Source: Tamarix chinensis (Eukaryota; Streptophyta; Magnoliopsida; Caryophyllales; Tamaricaceae). From it: a stretch of DNA of 64,000 nucleotides. Positions 26,447 to 38,357 of the stretch are shown piece by piece. The notes under the pieces are model-generated. The model worked only from the letters and a program-made list of their open reading frames with translations, did no database searches and was not told where the DNA came from. Position 1 is the stretch's first letter, and every line of letters starts with the position of its first letter. Location: contig CM060175.1 of the NCBI GenBank assembly GCA_030549775.1, positions 11,926,455 to 11,990,454 of the forward strand. Direction: 5' to 3'. A program made the translations under genes and the position numbers.

Positions 26447-27977
26447 CTGCATGCAAAGAAATGAGGAGGAGGGGGCTTGAAGGTGGTGAAAGGAGGAAAA
26501 ATAGGCAATTTCAGGTTAGGGTTTTTAAGCTAGGAAAAGAGGCATGTGGGGGAGGATTTAAGGTAAGGGAATGGTGTAGAGGTGGAGAGGGGGTGTAAGT
26601 GGTGTTTGGGGAAGGGTTGACGGTGGCTAAAGGTGGTGGAGGCGGCAACAACAAAGTTGCGAAGGTGGCGGCTAAGGAGGGAGGTCGAGATGGGGGCTGG
26701 TCCGGAAGGAAAATGGGGAGGGAAAACGTGGGCCTGTGGGTGGTGGTTTCAGCCAAATGAGGATTAGGGGTGGTAGAGGGAGTTGCCAGGATTATTATGG
26801 TGGCTTAGGTGGCAGCATAGGCAGTGGAACGGCGGCGGATAGGGGCTGCACAGGGTGGTTGCCAAGAAGGGGGTATAGAAGAGAAAAAGAAGGGAGAAGG
26901 AAGAAGGGGGCTGCGGGGTGGCTCGATGGGGGCTGTGATCGGTCAGAGGTGACGTAGAGGGTGGAAGGAGGTGGTGCAGGCAGCGAAAGTGGCGGAGATG
27001 GGCGGAGAAACAAAAAAAGGGGAGAGAGGGGAGGAGAAGAAAGGGAGAAAAGGAGGGTGGGGGAGCATGGGGAGTTCGGGAGAAAATGCAAAACGGGCAA
27101 GGAAGGAGGAAGAAATAGAAGAGGAAGAGAAGGGAGGGGATAGGGAGCTCAAGGGGTGGCGGTAGGTGGTAGAGGAATGGCGCTTGTAGGGAGAGGGAGA
27201 AGGAAGGCATGGCAGGGCATGGGGGAAAGGAGAAATGGTGGGGCCGGGATGGGGCAGAGAAATTATGGGAGAGAGAGAGGGAGAGTTAGGGAGGTCAACG
27301 GGGAAGTTGCAGGTGGAGTGGTGAAAATGGTGGAGGATGGTGGGGATTCTCGCCGGGGAAAGAGGAAGAAGAAGGGAAGAAGAAAGAAGGAGAATCGGGG
27401 AGGGGGCTGGTTTGCGACGAGCGGCCGAAGGAAAATCACGCGAGCCAGCCTAGTCGAGGAAAAGGGGAAATAAAGAAAAAAGGAGATAGGTTGGGCTCGA
27501 CGTAGGAGAAGGACGGGAAGGGGAAGAGTGAGCCTACGACCCAGTGCAGGAGGGGAGGGCATGGCAGGCCAAGCCAGCCAGCTGCCCAAAGAAAAGAAAA
27601 AGAAGGAAAAGAGGAAAAGGAGAAAAAGGAGAAGGAAGAAATGGGAAAATGGAATAAATAATTTAATTGATAAAATAATAAAATAGAATATTTTTGGGTA
27701 ATAAATTTATTTAATAATTTAATTTAATATAATTAAAATATAAGGGTTAAAAAAGGATAATTTTAGTAAAATAAGGGTTTGAAAATTTATTTAAATAATA
27801 AGATTAGGATAAAATAACAAAATATTTATTTTAATTTATTAAATATTTATACCCAATTTTATTTACTCAAAAATCCATAAAATAATTAAAATAAATAGAT
27901 TTAAAGGCTAATTTGTCCTAGATAAAATTTATTAATTAAACTATAAGCTTTTTAAAATTTTGTGGGATTACAGATAG

Positions 27978-28015
27978 CCTCATCGAGCCCGACTAAAAAC
28001 TATAACTCTGAAAGT
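27978..28015. other. Short spacer after solo LTR A
   Basis: CACTA sequence resuming after the A target duplication, just beyond the end of the orphan frame. Nothing recognised. Confidence 0.3.
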
Positions 28016-28435
28016 CTACTCATCACGATATATCATCTGATCCCTGACATCATCGCAAGAGAGTCTACTCATGGATACTCTAGGGTAACCAGGGTGGATA
28101 CTCCGAGGCATGCTATGACGATACCTCCACTCATCATTAATGACCATCTGTTCTCTTGATATCCTATCATAATCTCTAGCAAACACCTCACCCTCAATAA
28201 ATCTTGGGTGTGGTGCATTAGTGTGGTAGACAAACCATTGTAAAAAAGTAGAAGTAGCAAATGCCCATGGCTCTATTTGAGGTAGGGTCAATAGAAGATG
28301 ATACGATCTAAAATGGAAGGGGTAATAGGATGAGCCACTCGTGCACAAATGACATAGCTCGTCATATAACCATATCACATGAGTCTGTACATCTGTATGT
28401 GGTGCTATATGAAAATACGGTGGAGGGTATGTCAT
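28016..28435 (-). CDS. Orphan reading frame in the CACTA 5' region, unknown function
   Basis: A 139-residue frame with no stop, ending RDQMIYRDE. I do not recognise the family. Its middle, PHPRFIEGEVFARDYDRISR then INDEWRYRHSMPR, matches a frame in element E (37241-37456: PHPRFMEGNRFLLHYDQLAK, INDVWRASHGPP) with about half of the residues identical and the same spacing. The N-terminal part is rich in His, Tyr, Trp and Cys (IWLYDELCHLC). In the CACTA it lies upstream of the transposase on the same strand, beyond the place where solo LTR A was inserted. It may be an accessory frame of plant transposons or captured host sequence. Whether it is expressed is unknown. Confidence 0.4.
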   Translation of the reverse strand: MTYPPPYFHIAPHTDVQTHVIWLYDELCHLCTSGSSYYPFHFRSYHLLLTLPQIEPWAFATSTFLQWFVYHTNAPHPRFIEGEVFARDYDRISREQMVINDEWRYRHSMPRSIHPGYPRVSMSRLSCDDVRDQMIYRDE

Positions 28436-29765
28436 CTCACTACATACAAATGAGAACCACTAAATCTTATCATCAAGGTTGTTCTCGAAAGGATTTAAAT
28501 TATAGAATACGTAAAGTAATCTTCAACTAGCTAGACAAATCATAAATATATTCTAACAGATCTTAACCAACTATGTAAAGCTAATAACATCAAACTATTT
28601 AAAATAAGGACATAATCTTTAGTTATATATTTAACAAAGTGGTTAAACATCAAACTATCATCAAATCATTTAAGCTACGCATAGTAAAATCAAGTAGATA
28701 TTAATAATATATATATATATATATATATATATTATCTTATTAATATCTAGTACAACCTAATAAATCCTATATTATTATTATACACAATTATTCATCTCTA
28801 TTTAATTTTTCACTTTATATTTAGTATAATAAACGATAAGCCCTAACCCTCCCCCTCCCCCTAACCCTAACCCTAATCCTAATCCTAACCCTAACCCTAA
28901 CCATAACCCCAACCCCAACCCTAACCCTAACCCTAACCCTAACCACAATTATTTTAGATTATAAATACACATCTTATATATAAATATATTATAAATATAC
29001 GTATAATAAAACACATATAAACATACATTTCATGGAATATAAATACACATCTTACAAATTATATATTAAAAATAGCATATAAATACACATCTGCATAATA
29101 ATGTGAATGCTAAAAAGAATATACACGTTTTATAATTAGAACGCACATATCTTATGATAATAATATATATTTTAGGCTTGTAGATTCTCTTAAAATAATT
29201 ATACATATTTTTATAAAATAGATTATAAACACACACACACACACATATATGTAAAGGTCTCGGCCAAAATATGCATTTGTTAATATATAACAGTAATGTA
29301 ACAAATTCAAAAAAGGACAGTAAAATTTTTGACCAACACATTAAACAACACATTTTCAAACAACAAACCAAAATTTTGCAATAACAAACAAACGCAACCC
29401 TGTAGCAACATGCATGCATTTATATATATATTGATTGAGACAAAGCTATAAGGGAAGAACAAACACATACATAAAGGGAGTGACAGCGTGCAAGAAATCG
29501 ACGACAAGCAAGTTGAGAGCAGAAACGACCTCCAAACACGGCGGACGATGAAGGTACAAGTGCTGGCTAGGTTCGCAAGAATGACAACACATACATGAAA
29601 AGCCAACAATGGTAGAGGGGTGGTGGAGAGATGGCAGTGCAAGGTTTTTCCTTACTTCAGGGGAGCCAGAGTGGTGGTGCAAGGGTTTGCAAGAGAAGGA
29701 GAGTATGAGAGGGAAGCCGTAGAGTCTTAAATTTTTGGCAAGAAAGAGAACTGAACGAAATAAAG
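28436..29765. other. CACTA 5' region, non-coding
   Basis: AT-rich DNA with a (TA)n run at about 28707-28731, a telomere-like tract (28841-28944) and a short (AC)n run near 29234. No transposase exon recognised. The frames near 29066-29805 on the minus strand show no domain. Confidence 0.4.
28841..28944. repeat. Interstitial (CCCTAA)n telomere-like tract
   Basis: About 104 bases made mostly of CCCTAA units with variants (CCCTCC, TCCTAA, CCATAA, CCCCAA). The unit is the six-base TTAGGG type and not the seven-base TTTAGGG usual in plants. It lies inside the CACTA element. Confidence 0.9.
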
Positions 29766-30115
29766 GGGGGGGTTTAATAATGGTTCTTATAACAACTATT
29801 ATCAAAAGAAGTTTTAATAATGGTTCCGGTAAGAACCGTTATTAAAACATCTTTTAATAACGGTTGTTATAAGAATTGTTATTAAAATGTTAAAACTTTT
29901 GACAACGGTTTTTATAACAACCATTATTAAAAGATTTTTTAATAACGGTTCTTACAGGAACCGTTATTAAAATATTCGTGCAAATTGTAATGTTGCATTT
30001 TTAATAACGGTTGTTAAATATAACCATTATTAAAACTATCATACACATTAATTTTTACGCATTTGACGATAGTTTTCGAACCACCATTTTTAATGTCCCG
30101 TTATTATTTTCTGTT
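29766..30115. repeat. CACTA subterminal repeats, right
   Basis: TTTTAATAACGG..CCGTTATTAAAA inverted pairs like those of the left end, at least five pairs in 300 bases. They end about 15 bases before the terminal TAGTAGTG. Confidence 0.8.
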
Positions 30116-30129
30116 TTCGTAGTAGTGGG

Positions 30130-30164
30130 CCTCCTTCATTATTTCTTGGGTTTTAGTTAGTTTT
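30130..30164 (+). repeat. E left LTR, segment 2
   Basis: A 35-base piece, CCTCCTTCATTATTTCTTGG onward, between the CACTA end and solo LTR B. It aligns with 44048-44085 of the right LTR (CCTCCTTCCTTATTTCGTGT), which identifies both insertions as lying in the same LTR. Confidence 0.75.
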
Positions 30165-32348
30165 TGAAATGTCCTGAAAATTCTAATTTTAAGAATTATA
30201 GTCAAATAAGGTTTTATTAGGAAAATTAATTAAATAAATTATTTTTATTAAAATAAAAAGGAAATTAATTAGGGAAAATCAAGAAAGAAATTTATAAATA
30301 TTTTAATTAGGAAGAAATTTGGGTATTTTAGCTAATTAAGGATTTTATTTTGGAAATTACTTAAATAAAATATTTTATTTAAAATAATAAGGATAAAATA
30401 GGACCAAATTAATAGTATTTTTATAAATAATTTATTTGAAGAAAATTAGGATGTTTTGCTGATTAAAATGAAATTTATGAAAAACATCTCAAAAACCCTA
30501 AATTAGCCTAAAAAGGGATTTAAATATTATTTTATTTAATTATTATTATTTCTAAATATCCCAAATATCCTAAGTAATTTAATTAACCTAACCCACTATA
30601 TTTTTGTTTTTCCCCTTTTCCTTTTTCCTTTCTTTTTCTTTCTTTTCTTTTCTTTTTCTTTCTTACCTTTCCCTGACCTGGGCCATCCTAGCGGCCCAAG
30701 CCGTTCTTCCCTTTTCTTTCCTTTCCCGCAGCCCGTTCCCTTTTTCCTTCCTTCTCCTCCTACCGCGACCCATTTTCTTCTTTTTCTTTTTTCAGCGTGG
30801 CCCAAAACAAAATTTCGCGTTTTGTTTAAAACATACCCCATCACTGTCTAGTCGGCTCTTTATTCTTTTACTTTTCTCCTCCCTAGTTGGCTGGTCCAGC
30901 CTTTTCTTTCTTCTTCTTCCTTCCTCCTCCCCCGTCGTCGATGACCTACAACAATGCCACCCAATGCCCTAGTTTTTTGTTGCCGGTCACGCTCCTTTGA
31001 CAGGTTGTTGCTCCTCTTTCTCTCCCCTGACTCATAGAATACCTTGACCTACGCCATCTCCCTTCCTTTCCGCACATGATTGTTTTTAGCCAACCAACCC
31101 TGCCACTTTCAATCTAGATTCTCTGGGCCAACCTCACTGTCAGTGAGCCCAAACCAACCTTCCCTATTCCCATGACGACCCAAAGAACCCTAACATCTCA
31201 TCTAAGATCTCTAAATACCCCTCATCAGCTAGATCTCAGAACTTTTTCCTAGAACCCTGCAAAATCTCCTTGTCACTACCGCCTCTTCAGACACTGTTTC
31301 TGCCGCCTTCGGCTAACTCCACCGCCTTCTCTACCTACCAAACTAATCCTTGCACCACCCTCTAACTAACTGAACCACCCATATCCCTTGATTCTTCCTA
31401 CGCAAGCCACCTCGGCTGTGCAAAGTTTACCTCCCAATTAGCCCTTCCTTCCACCTCCGTCGCCCTTCGCACCACCCTTAGCCACCTCTTCCGTCGCTGC
31501 TGCCACTCCTTTCACCTTCCAAAGTGTACTACATACCCTCCTAGATCTCCTCCTACCTTTCTTTTCCTCTGTCTACCTCTCCTCCTCTCTTTCTCTTCTT
31601 CCTCCCCATTCAGCCACCACCAACGCCGTTGTGTGCCTCCACCTTTGGCTGCGCCACCACCTTTATTCTTTTCCTCTCCTTCTGGGAAACCATAATCACC
31701 CTTATTTCCACCCTCATTCTCCCTATTTTGTTCCCAGCCTTCACCTTTTCCCCTTTTCTTCTATTTTTCGGCCACCGTCACCACCGCTGTGCACCACCGC
31801 CAGTGCCACCTGTCACCACCAGCACAAGGTTGAATCCTAAACCCTCTCAACCCTTTTCCCTATTTAATCAATTTTATTTTATTTTATTTTAATTTTAGCC
31901 TATTATTATAATATTACTATTATTATTATTACTATTAAGTTCAATATTATTAGTATTATTATTTCTTATTAGGGCTAATCCTATTTGGCTGATTAGATTA
32001 TTAGTATTAGTATTATTAATATTATTAGTATTATTATGATTAATATTTATTTTATTTATTACTGTTATTATTATAATATATGATGTTATGTGTTGTGACC
32101 CTATAAGACATGCATGTGAGGGTGTTAATGTCGTTTGTATTGGGGAAAGGATGAAAACAGAGAATGGGGGAAAGAAGTTGACCAAGGGGAGTAAGTTGAC
32201 AAAAGGGGAATAAGTTGACCAAGGGATGTGAGTTGACCTAAAAATGTAAATGATCCATTAGTGGAAGAAGAATAGGGGTGAAAGTAAAATGAAGGAATGA
32301 GAGGGTCTATGGTTTTGCATGAGAGAATCTAGGGTTTTGTATGGGAGA

Positions 32349-32561
32349 ATTTATGGTGTTGCATGGGAGAATCTAAACTAGGATTTTGTAAGGATGGATT
32401 TAGGGTTTTGCATGGCAGATTTTATGGTGTTGCATGGGAGAATCTAAACTAGGGTTTGTATGAATTGAATTTAGGGTTTTGCATTTCAGATTTTATGGTG
32501 TTGCATGGGAGAATCTAAACTAGGGTTTGTATGAATTGAATCGAGGGTTTTGCATGGAGGA
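32349..32561. repeat. 71-bp tandem repeat, three copies, in B
   Basis: Units start with TTTTATGGTGTTGCATGGGA at about 32349, 32420 and 32491. The second and third are nearly identical. Shorter versions (AGAATCTAGGGTTTTGCATG) continue on both sides, from about 32290 to 32680. Confidence 0.85.
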
Positions 32562-33480
32562 ATCTAGGGTTTTATATGGTAGAATCTAGGGTTTTTCATG
32601 GAAGAATCTAGGATTTGCATGGTTGAATTTAGGGTTTCATGGGGGATTTTTAGGGTTTCGCATGAAAGATTCGAATGGTTGCATGGGATGTGTAAGGTCT
32701 ATATGGGCATGAAATTTAAGTATGAAAAGTTGATTTGGGATGTGAGGATGGTAATTTAAGTGTTGTTTGGGTATTTGAACACTTTGGATGAAAAATAGTA
32801 CATGGAGCAATAGAATGGTACATAGGAGACTAAGCTAGGGTTTAGGGGAAAATCCTGATTTGAGGAGGTGGCAAAAAGGAGAAATAAATGATGGTAAGTG
32901 GAATATGAGAGAATGATGAAATTGATCAAGTAATGATGATCATGATTGGTAGGGAAAAATAATTAGTGGAATGTGAGAAATATAAGGGTGACATGTGGAT
33001 ATAAGGAAGCTAGGGTTTGTTGTGGCCATTTAGGGTTTGGTGTGGTTACCAAAGGTTTTGTAACTACACATGTGCTTGATGTGTAAGGCGTAATGATGAG
33101 AGTTGAATCTAAAGGTTATGATGGGTGGAGTGTTAAAAATGATTTGGGTCTTGTGAAATGGAGTGGGATGGACCACAAAAGTTAAAATTAGGGTTTCGGG
33201 ATAAAACCCTAAAGTGAGATGTGGAGTGGACTTGGAGGTGTGTAGTAGTGGGCCTTAACCTACATATTTTAGTGTTGGAGTTCTAGTGTGAATTTGAGTA
33301 TAGAGGAAAGGATGCTGGGGCAAGTTGGGAGGTACATGAGTTTGATGATATGAAATGAGTCCGTTGGGGAGGATAGGTGCGTGGAGAGTGAGTCATGCAT
33401 GTCTAGGGTTAAAAGTTCTGAATAAGACATTTAAGACATTAATCATGTAAAGTGGAAGAGTATTGAGCTAGGTCCCACCG

Positions 33481-33820
33481 ATCCACCGGTTATAAATAGT
33501 GGTTAGGATGCTTTGTCCTATGTGTGTCTGATCCACCGACTATAATATTGGTTAGGGTATGTTACCCTTTGTGTGTCCGATCCACCGGCTATAATAGTGG
33601 TGGATTCCGAGCTCAATAAACCAAACACCAAAGTTGTTAAGATACATAAAAGACACTAAGTACTTATAGTGGAACATCATGCAAGCCGGGGCTAATCGAT
33701 CCACCGGTAAGAAATATTGGTTAGGGTATGATACCTTATGTATGACCGATCCATGAGCTTATAATAGTGGTCAGGTGCATTATGGTCTGTTTGTTTCCGC
33801 TCCACCGGCTATAATAGTGG
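33481..33820 (+). repeat. TATAATA/GTGG motif array in B
   Basis: Six copies of GATCCACCGGCTATAATAGTGG or variants, at 33481, 33531, 33579, 33699, 33749 and 33800, most followed by a TTAGGnTnnnTTnCCCT-like tail. Confidence 0.8.
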
Positions 33821-34352
33821 GGGCTTTCGTACTCACATGGACTTGATAAAGAGCATGGTGTGGAATGAGTATTCATAAGAGACAAATTAAGTATTACTCC
33901 GGAGTTAACAATGGACCTTTGTATATTCAGCTGATTGATCATATGCCTTTATGTTATTATGTTGGACTTTATGACCCTTTATGTATTCAGCATGATTTTT
34001 GTGACCTTGTGTGTTGGCCTTAGTACATCTGTTACCTTACTTAGTATGTAGCGTACCGATCACTCTTTTTATGGGTGCTGCTCATTTCCACAAGTAGTAG
34101 GCCCTTTTGACTTTTTGTAGGTTGGTGAGACGTCAAGGGAGGCTGAGTGTTGAGCTTGTGGTTGGCTCAAAGTTTGAGAGTGTCATGGTCTAATTTACTC
34201 TTCTCATTATTTTATTTCCCTTATGTTATTTCTTTTTGTTGTACAATTACTTCCCTTTTTGGATATGAATAATAATTCTTTTATACGTACTCTGATTTTT
34301 GAATATTATGCACTCTTGACTTAAGTATTAATTAAAGTTTAACAAAAATTTC

Positions 34353-34438
34353 TTTTTAGCTTTAGCACTTGGTACTGAAATGGTTGGAGTGAACCGGTCT
34401 GGTACTAACTATGCGGTAACATCCCCAAAATTCACGGG
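34353..34438 (+). promoter_or_regulatory. Conserved 3' LTR module (B)
   Basis: AGCACTTGGTACTGAAATGG, then GAGTGAACCGGTCTGGTACT, then GCGGTAACATCCCCAAAATT. The two TAC..GGTAC parts can pair as an imperfect hairpin. Conserved with A, C and D. Confidence 0.6.
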
Positions 34439-34496
34439 TTTTAATTTAATTACTTCCGCTTTAAAAAAATAGTGAATTTTGGGGTGTTACAGTTTT

Positions 34497-36761
34497 CTTG
34501 CTTCCTTATTTTATCCAGTTATCTGTTCTTGAGTTATTTTAATTAATTTTGAGTTATTTTATGGTATATTAAATACTAATATGTATTATTGAATATTAAT
34601 TTATTAGGTAACATTTGAGGATCTCGGAGAAGATGGTTTTTGGTGCTTTTTATGTAAACTTGAATTTAGATAAATCCAATCACTCATAAGGTAGTAGAAT
34701 TTACATGTGAGAATGCTAGGATTTTTTAGACCTATAATCATACTAGGGTTTTATATTCTTCAAGTATAATGATGTGCATAATAAAATGATAACATGTTAT
34801 ATACATGGTACACACGATAATCGAAAGCAAAGTATATGTATGAGTAATAAATTATATGGTTTATGTATGCATGTATAGGGTATTTCTAGGGTTATATGTT
34901 TATCAAGTGAGGATTTAAATTCCATGCTAATTACTCCATGATTATCATTACATGGTAGTTTATGTCGATATAAATAGCATAAAGTATATACGCTAGATTA
35001 GGGTTAGAATACGATAATTGTTATTCACATGTTCTAGGGTTAGATATTTTTTCCTACATGTACCATGATCATAATTACGTTACTAAATGTCATATTATGC
35101 TTAATGTATATATACATGCTTCATAGAATGTGTGACACATAAAGAATGAATGATTAGGGTTTTGAGGTTGCAACTCACTAAATGCATGATAAGTGGAAAA
35201 TATAGTAAATCACAAAATTGTAAAAATTACCTACGTGCTAAAATATTGTGAATAATTAAATTTTAGCATTTTCACGACAAATTGCTCATAATAATAATAT
35301 TTGTTATGGAATTGGATAAAAATGATGAAATTAGGGTTTCAAGGGTATTTTGGTCATTTTGACCTAATACACCTAATGTAAATAATTGGACATAGGATGG
35401 CCTTAGACTTTTTATAGGTTGACCTTAGTGTTGAATTTAACTTTGAACTAGACCGATGACCTTAGGGTTTATCCAAATAATTAGATATAATGAAAAATGG
35501 TTAAGTATGGAAATGGAAATAATTATACGGTATGAAATGTTTGTGATCTCCTCATAAAACACTAATACTTAAAGTGGAAGATCTCGAGTTTGGAAATGGT
35601 TGTTCTCTAGGGTTAACTACCCTAGAGACGAGGTGTTAGCCCTTATTTGAGTTGGTTCACTAGTGTGCCTCTGTGCCCTAGCAAGGCCCTTATTTACTCT
35701 ATAGGTGACCTACAGGCCCTATAGGGGGTATCAATATATAAGGATTAGGTGACTAATATTGGAGGATACTGTGTTGCCTATGTGCACCGGTATGACTGGG
35801 TGTACCATTGTGTCCCTGGGTTCTAGGATACGGGTATTGTGTTTCCTCTGTGCACCAATATGACCGGGTGTACCTTAGTGTCCCTAGATTGATTGTATCC
35901 CCTCAAGTAATATAAATAATAAAAGAATAATTGTTGAGGGCCTTGGTATATATTGTTAGGTTCGGTAGTTGCCTCAGTGCTCTACCTTTGTTTTTGGTAT
36001 ATATTGGATTGATGGATCAGTAGTTGCCTCAATAACCTACTATGTTAATTGAAATTGATTTGATTAGTTGGTTTTGGCTATGGATTTTTGATATGGTTAC
36101 TGTGTACCTTGAAATGACGTGACTTGGTTTTTTATGGTTGATCGTTGAGCATGAGACTCTAATAGCAATTATTTATATGTATGTATTGATCCATGATTTA
36201 TTATATATTATTATGGCATGTGGTTGTGTTTGAGCATGTTTTGGATCATTCTGTGATTATATGTAATGTGGTATGCTACCTCTTGTGAGGTATTATGATT
36301 TACTCAGTACAAGAAAGTCGTACTGATACTATATTTGTAGATTACTATGTGAAGGCCATGGAGTGACATAAAGCTTATAAGAGTGGCTAGGATAAGTGGA
36401 GCCCTTAGGAAGAGGTTCCATTCTCAGAATGGGCATACAGGTCTAAGAGTTAGGGAAAACCGGTGTTGTACCTACGGGTACTATTTTTTGTTGTATATGT
36501 TTTCGTTTGGACTCTTATGTCCTTAGTTGTATTTTGATTATCATTTTTGTACGAAAAATATTTATCCATAACCTCTATTTATGTAATCTATTTTATTTTC
36601 GCTAATTTCTTCTTGGTTTGGTTGGTTTTAGACTTAGCACTTGGCATAAGAAAGGTGAAGGAATTGGATTTATGCTATGTGTGGTGGTAACATCCATTAT
36701 CTTTTGTAATTTGCCCTTCTACAAAATGAATGTTTTAAGGACTAAAAATGAGGGTGTTACA
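34497..36761 (+). repeat. E left LTR, segment 3 (to LTR end)
   Basis: Aligns by eye with 44086-45320 in the right LTR (for example ATTAGGGTTTCAAGGGTATT against ATTAGGGTTTCACGGGTATT) and, after the part replaced by element F, with 57018-57653 (GGGCATACAGGTCTAA in both). Ends GAGGGTGTTACA at 36761. Contains a CTAGGGTTA..GGTGTTAGCC stretch and repeats of GTTGCCTC..CCTA near 35950-36040. Confidence 0.75.
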
Positions 36762-36763
36762 AG

Positions 36764-36776
36764 TGGGTATCGGTGC
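36764..36776 (+). other. Primer-binding site of E (degenerate tRNA-iMet type)
   Basis: TGGGTATCGGTGC begins 3 bases after the LTR end and resembles TGGTATCAGAGC with one inserted G and three changes. Confidence 0.5.
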
Positions 36777-37084
36777 TTTTGTTTTAAAATTCTCTATTCT
36801 ATTTTTGAAAGCTTCCATTTCCTAAATATTTTGGAACCCGCTTTAGCCTTATGAGGATTGTGAGTTAGGAGTTATTATTTCTTTGGTCTTAGTCTTAGAT
36901 TTGGTATCCTTGGTGTGTTTGTCGATAAACTATGGTATAAAAGAACTATCTTGATTGGATATTTGAGGAATTATTTTGTTAGAAAGTGGATTGGTTTTTG
37001 AGTTCTAAATCAAATTGTTGTGTCCTATAGGATTTCCTAGGATGTCTTCTGGAATGACTAGATTACCCTTTTGTTTCCCTAGGA

Positions 37085-37560
37085 TGTCACCTGGAGGAGA
37101 CATCAAAGTCCATATTAGTTTCCTTGCTAGTGAGCTGAACCATATGGTGGATGCCAACCATTACATTGGGCCTTATATGTCTTGATCAGACCACTTCTTG
37201 AGGACCCTCCCTTCAGTAAAGCTATGGATTACAACAAGAGATGTGTATAGAGATTTTTTTTGTGATAAGTGTTCCCCATCCTAGGTTTATGGAGGGCAAT
37301 CGTTTCCTATTACACTATGACCAGCTTGCTAAGGAGTTAATCTTAATCAATGATGTGTGGAGGGCTAGCCATGGACCACCGCTTAGTGTTGCCCCAAATT
37401 ATCCAAGTGAGTTAGATGAAGTGGATGGGCCTTTGTATGACTTGGAGCGAGAGTAGATGAATCTACATGAAGAATGGTTCTAGCAGGTTATCTGTGAGAG
37501 TTGGAATTTTGATGCTGCCATGGATTTAAGCCTTCCGAGTTTGGTTGGCAATGATTGATT
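37085..37560 (+). pseudogene. Orphan frame of E, upstream of gag; unknown family
   Basis: An ATG at 37082 opens a frame (MSPGGDIKVHISFLASELNH) that is soon interrupted by a stop. After a frameshift it continues as PHPRFMEGNRFLLHYDQLAK, INDVWRASHGPP and DEVDGPLYDLERE, ending in a TAG at about 37454. The second half matches the frame at 28435-28016 in the CACTA element. No domain that I can name. It sits between the primer site and gag, where some plant gypsy lineages carry an extra frame. Broken here. Confidence 0.4.
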
Positions 37561-37928
37561 TGGGATAGATTTTGAGGTTCTTATTAGGCATCCCATGCTT
37601 AGAAATTGATAATTAGGCGGATGCTTGGTGTAGTAGTGACTATCCTTGTAGTAAGAGTTACCCTAGAGGAATGGAGTTCTTTTGTTGTAGGATCTCTAGT
37701 TGTTGATGTAGCAAGTTTGTAATTATGAATGCTATATGATCATCTATTATGATTTAAATGCAAGTAATCTCTTTTCAACTTGCATGTGCAATGTTTGTAT
37801 GACCCTTGTGACGATTGTTAATGTTTTGTTATTCTCCTTTTAATGATATGAAGTGCTTAGCCTTTTTAGGTAGCCTTTGTTCGTGTTTGCTAGGGTGGTA
37901 ACCCCATTATCCTCGTTTCTTTAGAACT

Positions 37929-38357
37929 ATGGCACGAAACATGAATCTTGAGCTTATAGAGGAGTTACTTATCATAGTTGTTGAGAGAGTGGCAGAGCTG
38001 TAGCCATAGTCACAATCTCAGGTGCCATCACTGCTGCCTCTGGCACTTGCTCATGTTGATAACTTGCTTAGAGGGGTTGGGTTTCATCACCCGTCTGTGT
38101 TTTTGGGAGTTGAGGATCCAACATTATTGGAAGGATGAATTAGAGAGCTAGATAAGATCTTTAGGGATTTTGATTGGCCAGATGGAAAGAAGGTGGATGT
38201 TGGCACTTTCTACTTGTGAGGAAAGGTAGATGTGTGGTGGAAAGGATACCAGATTTGACATGTGGAGCCGGTAGACACTTGGGAAGGTTTTCTAGCAGGT
38301 TTGAGACCATACTACTACCCTTTGCATGTGTGTCATGCAAAGCATGTCGAGTTTCTG
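37929..38357 (+). pseudogene. E gag, N-terminal part
   Basis: The frame starts MARNMNLELIEELLIIVVER and contains the retrotransposon Gag pattern: HPSVFLGVEDPTLLEG, then IRELDKIFRDFDWPDGKKVD and VGTFYL, a WW pair (VDVWWKGYQ), and TWEGFLAGLRPYYYPLHV ending HAKHVEFL. Several TAG/TGA stops interrupt it. It stops at solo LTR C; the matching second half follows C at 43069. Confidence 0.75.

Larger units (their letters stand above)
22958..27972 (-). mobile_element. Solo LTR 'A' inside the CACTA element
   Basis: On the minus strand it starts TGTAATCCCACAAAATTTT (27972) and ends GGGGGTATTGCA (22958), 5015 bp, with identical 5-bp flanks GATAG at 22953-22957 and 27973-27977. No internal copy of its ends, primer site or gag/pol was found, so it is most simply a solo LTR left by recombination. 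It shares with D its start, hairpin, minisatellite, TATAATA motifs and 3' module, so A and D are one subfamily. The purine-rich block at 26460-27660 (plus strand) gives several spurious frames. Confidence 0.85.
30165..34491 (+). mobile_element. Solo LTR 'B' in E's left LTR
   Basis: Starts TGAAATGTCCTGAAAATTC and ends GAATTTTGGGGTGTTACA, 4327 bp, with exact 5-bp flanks GTTTT at 30160-30164 and 34492-34496. Layout: AT-rich start, pyrimidine-rich block (30600-31880), ATT-rich strip (31860-32080), a 71-bp tandem repeat, TATAATA motif array and the conserved 3' module. No primer site, gag or pol inside. The frames in the pyrimidine block are low-complexity and not genes. Confidence 0.85.

Noticed and set aside
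26461..27660. Several overlapping Arg/Gly/Glu-rich or Pro/Ser-rich frames on both strands
   Set aside because: They follow from the purine-rich strand bias of solo LTR A. No domain, and the same block recurs in B, C, D and H with unrelated translations.
29066..29805. Overlapping Cys/Phe-rich minus-strand frames
   Set aside because: No domain. They lie in the non-coding 5' region of the CACTA next to the subterminal repeats.
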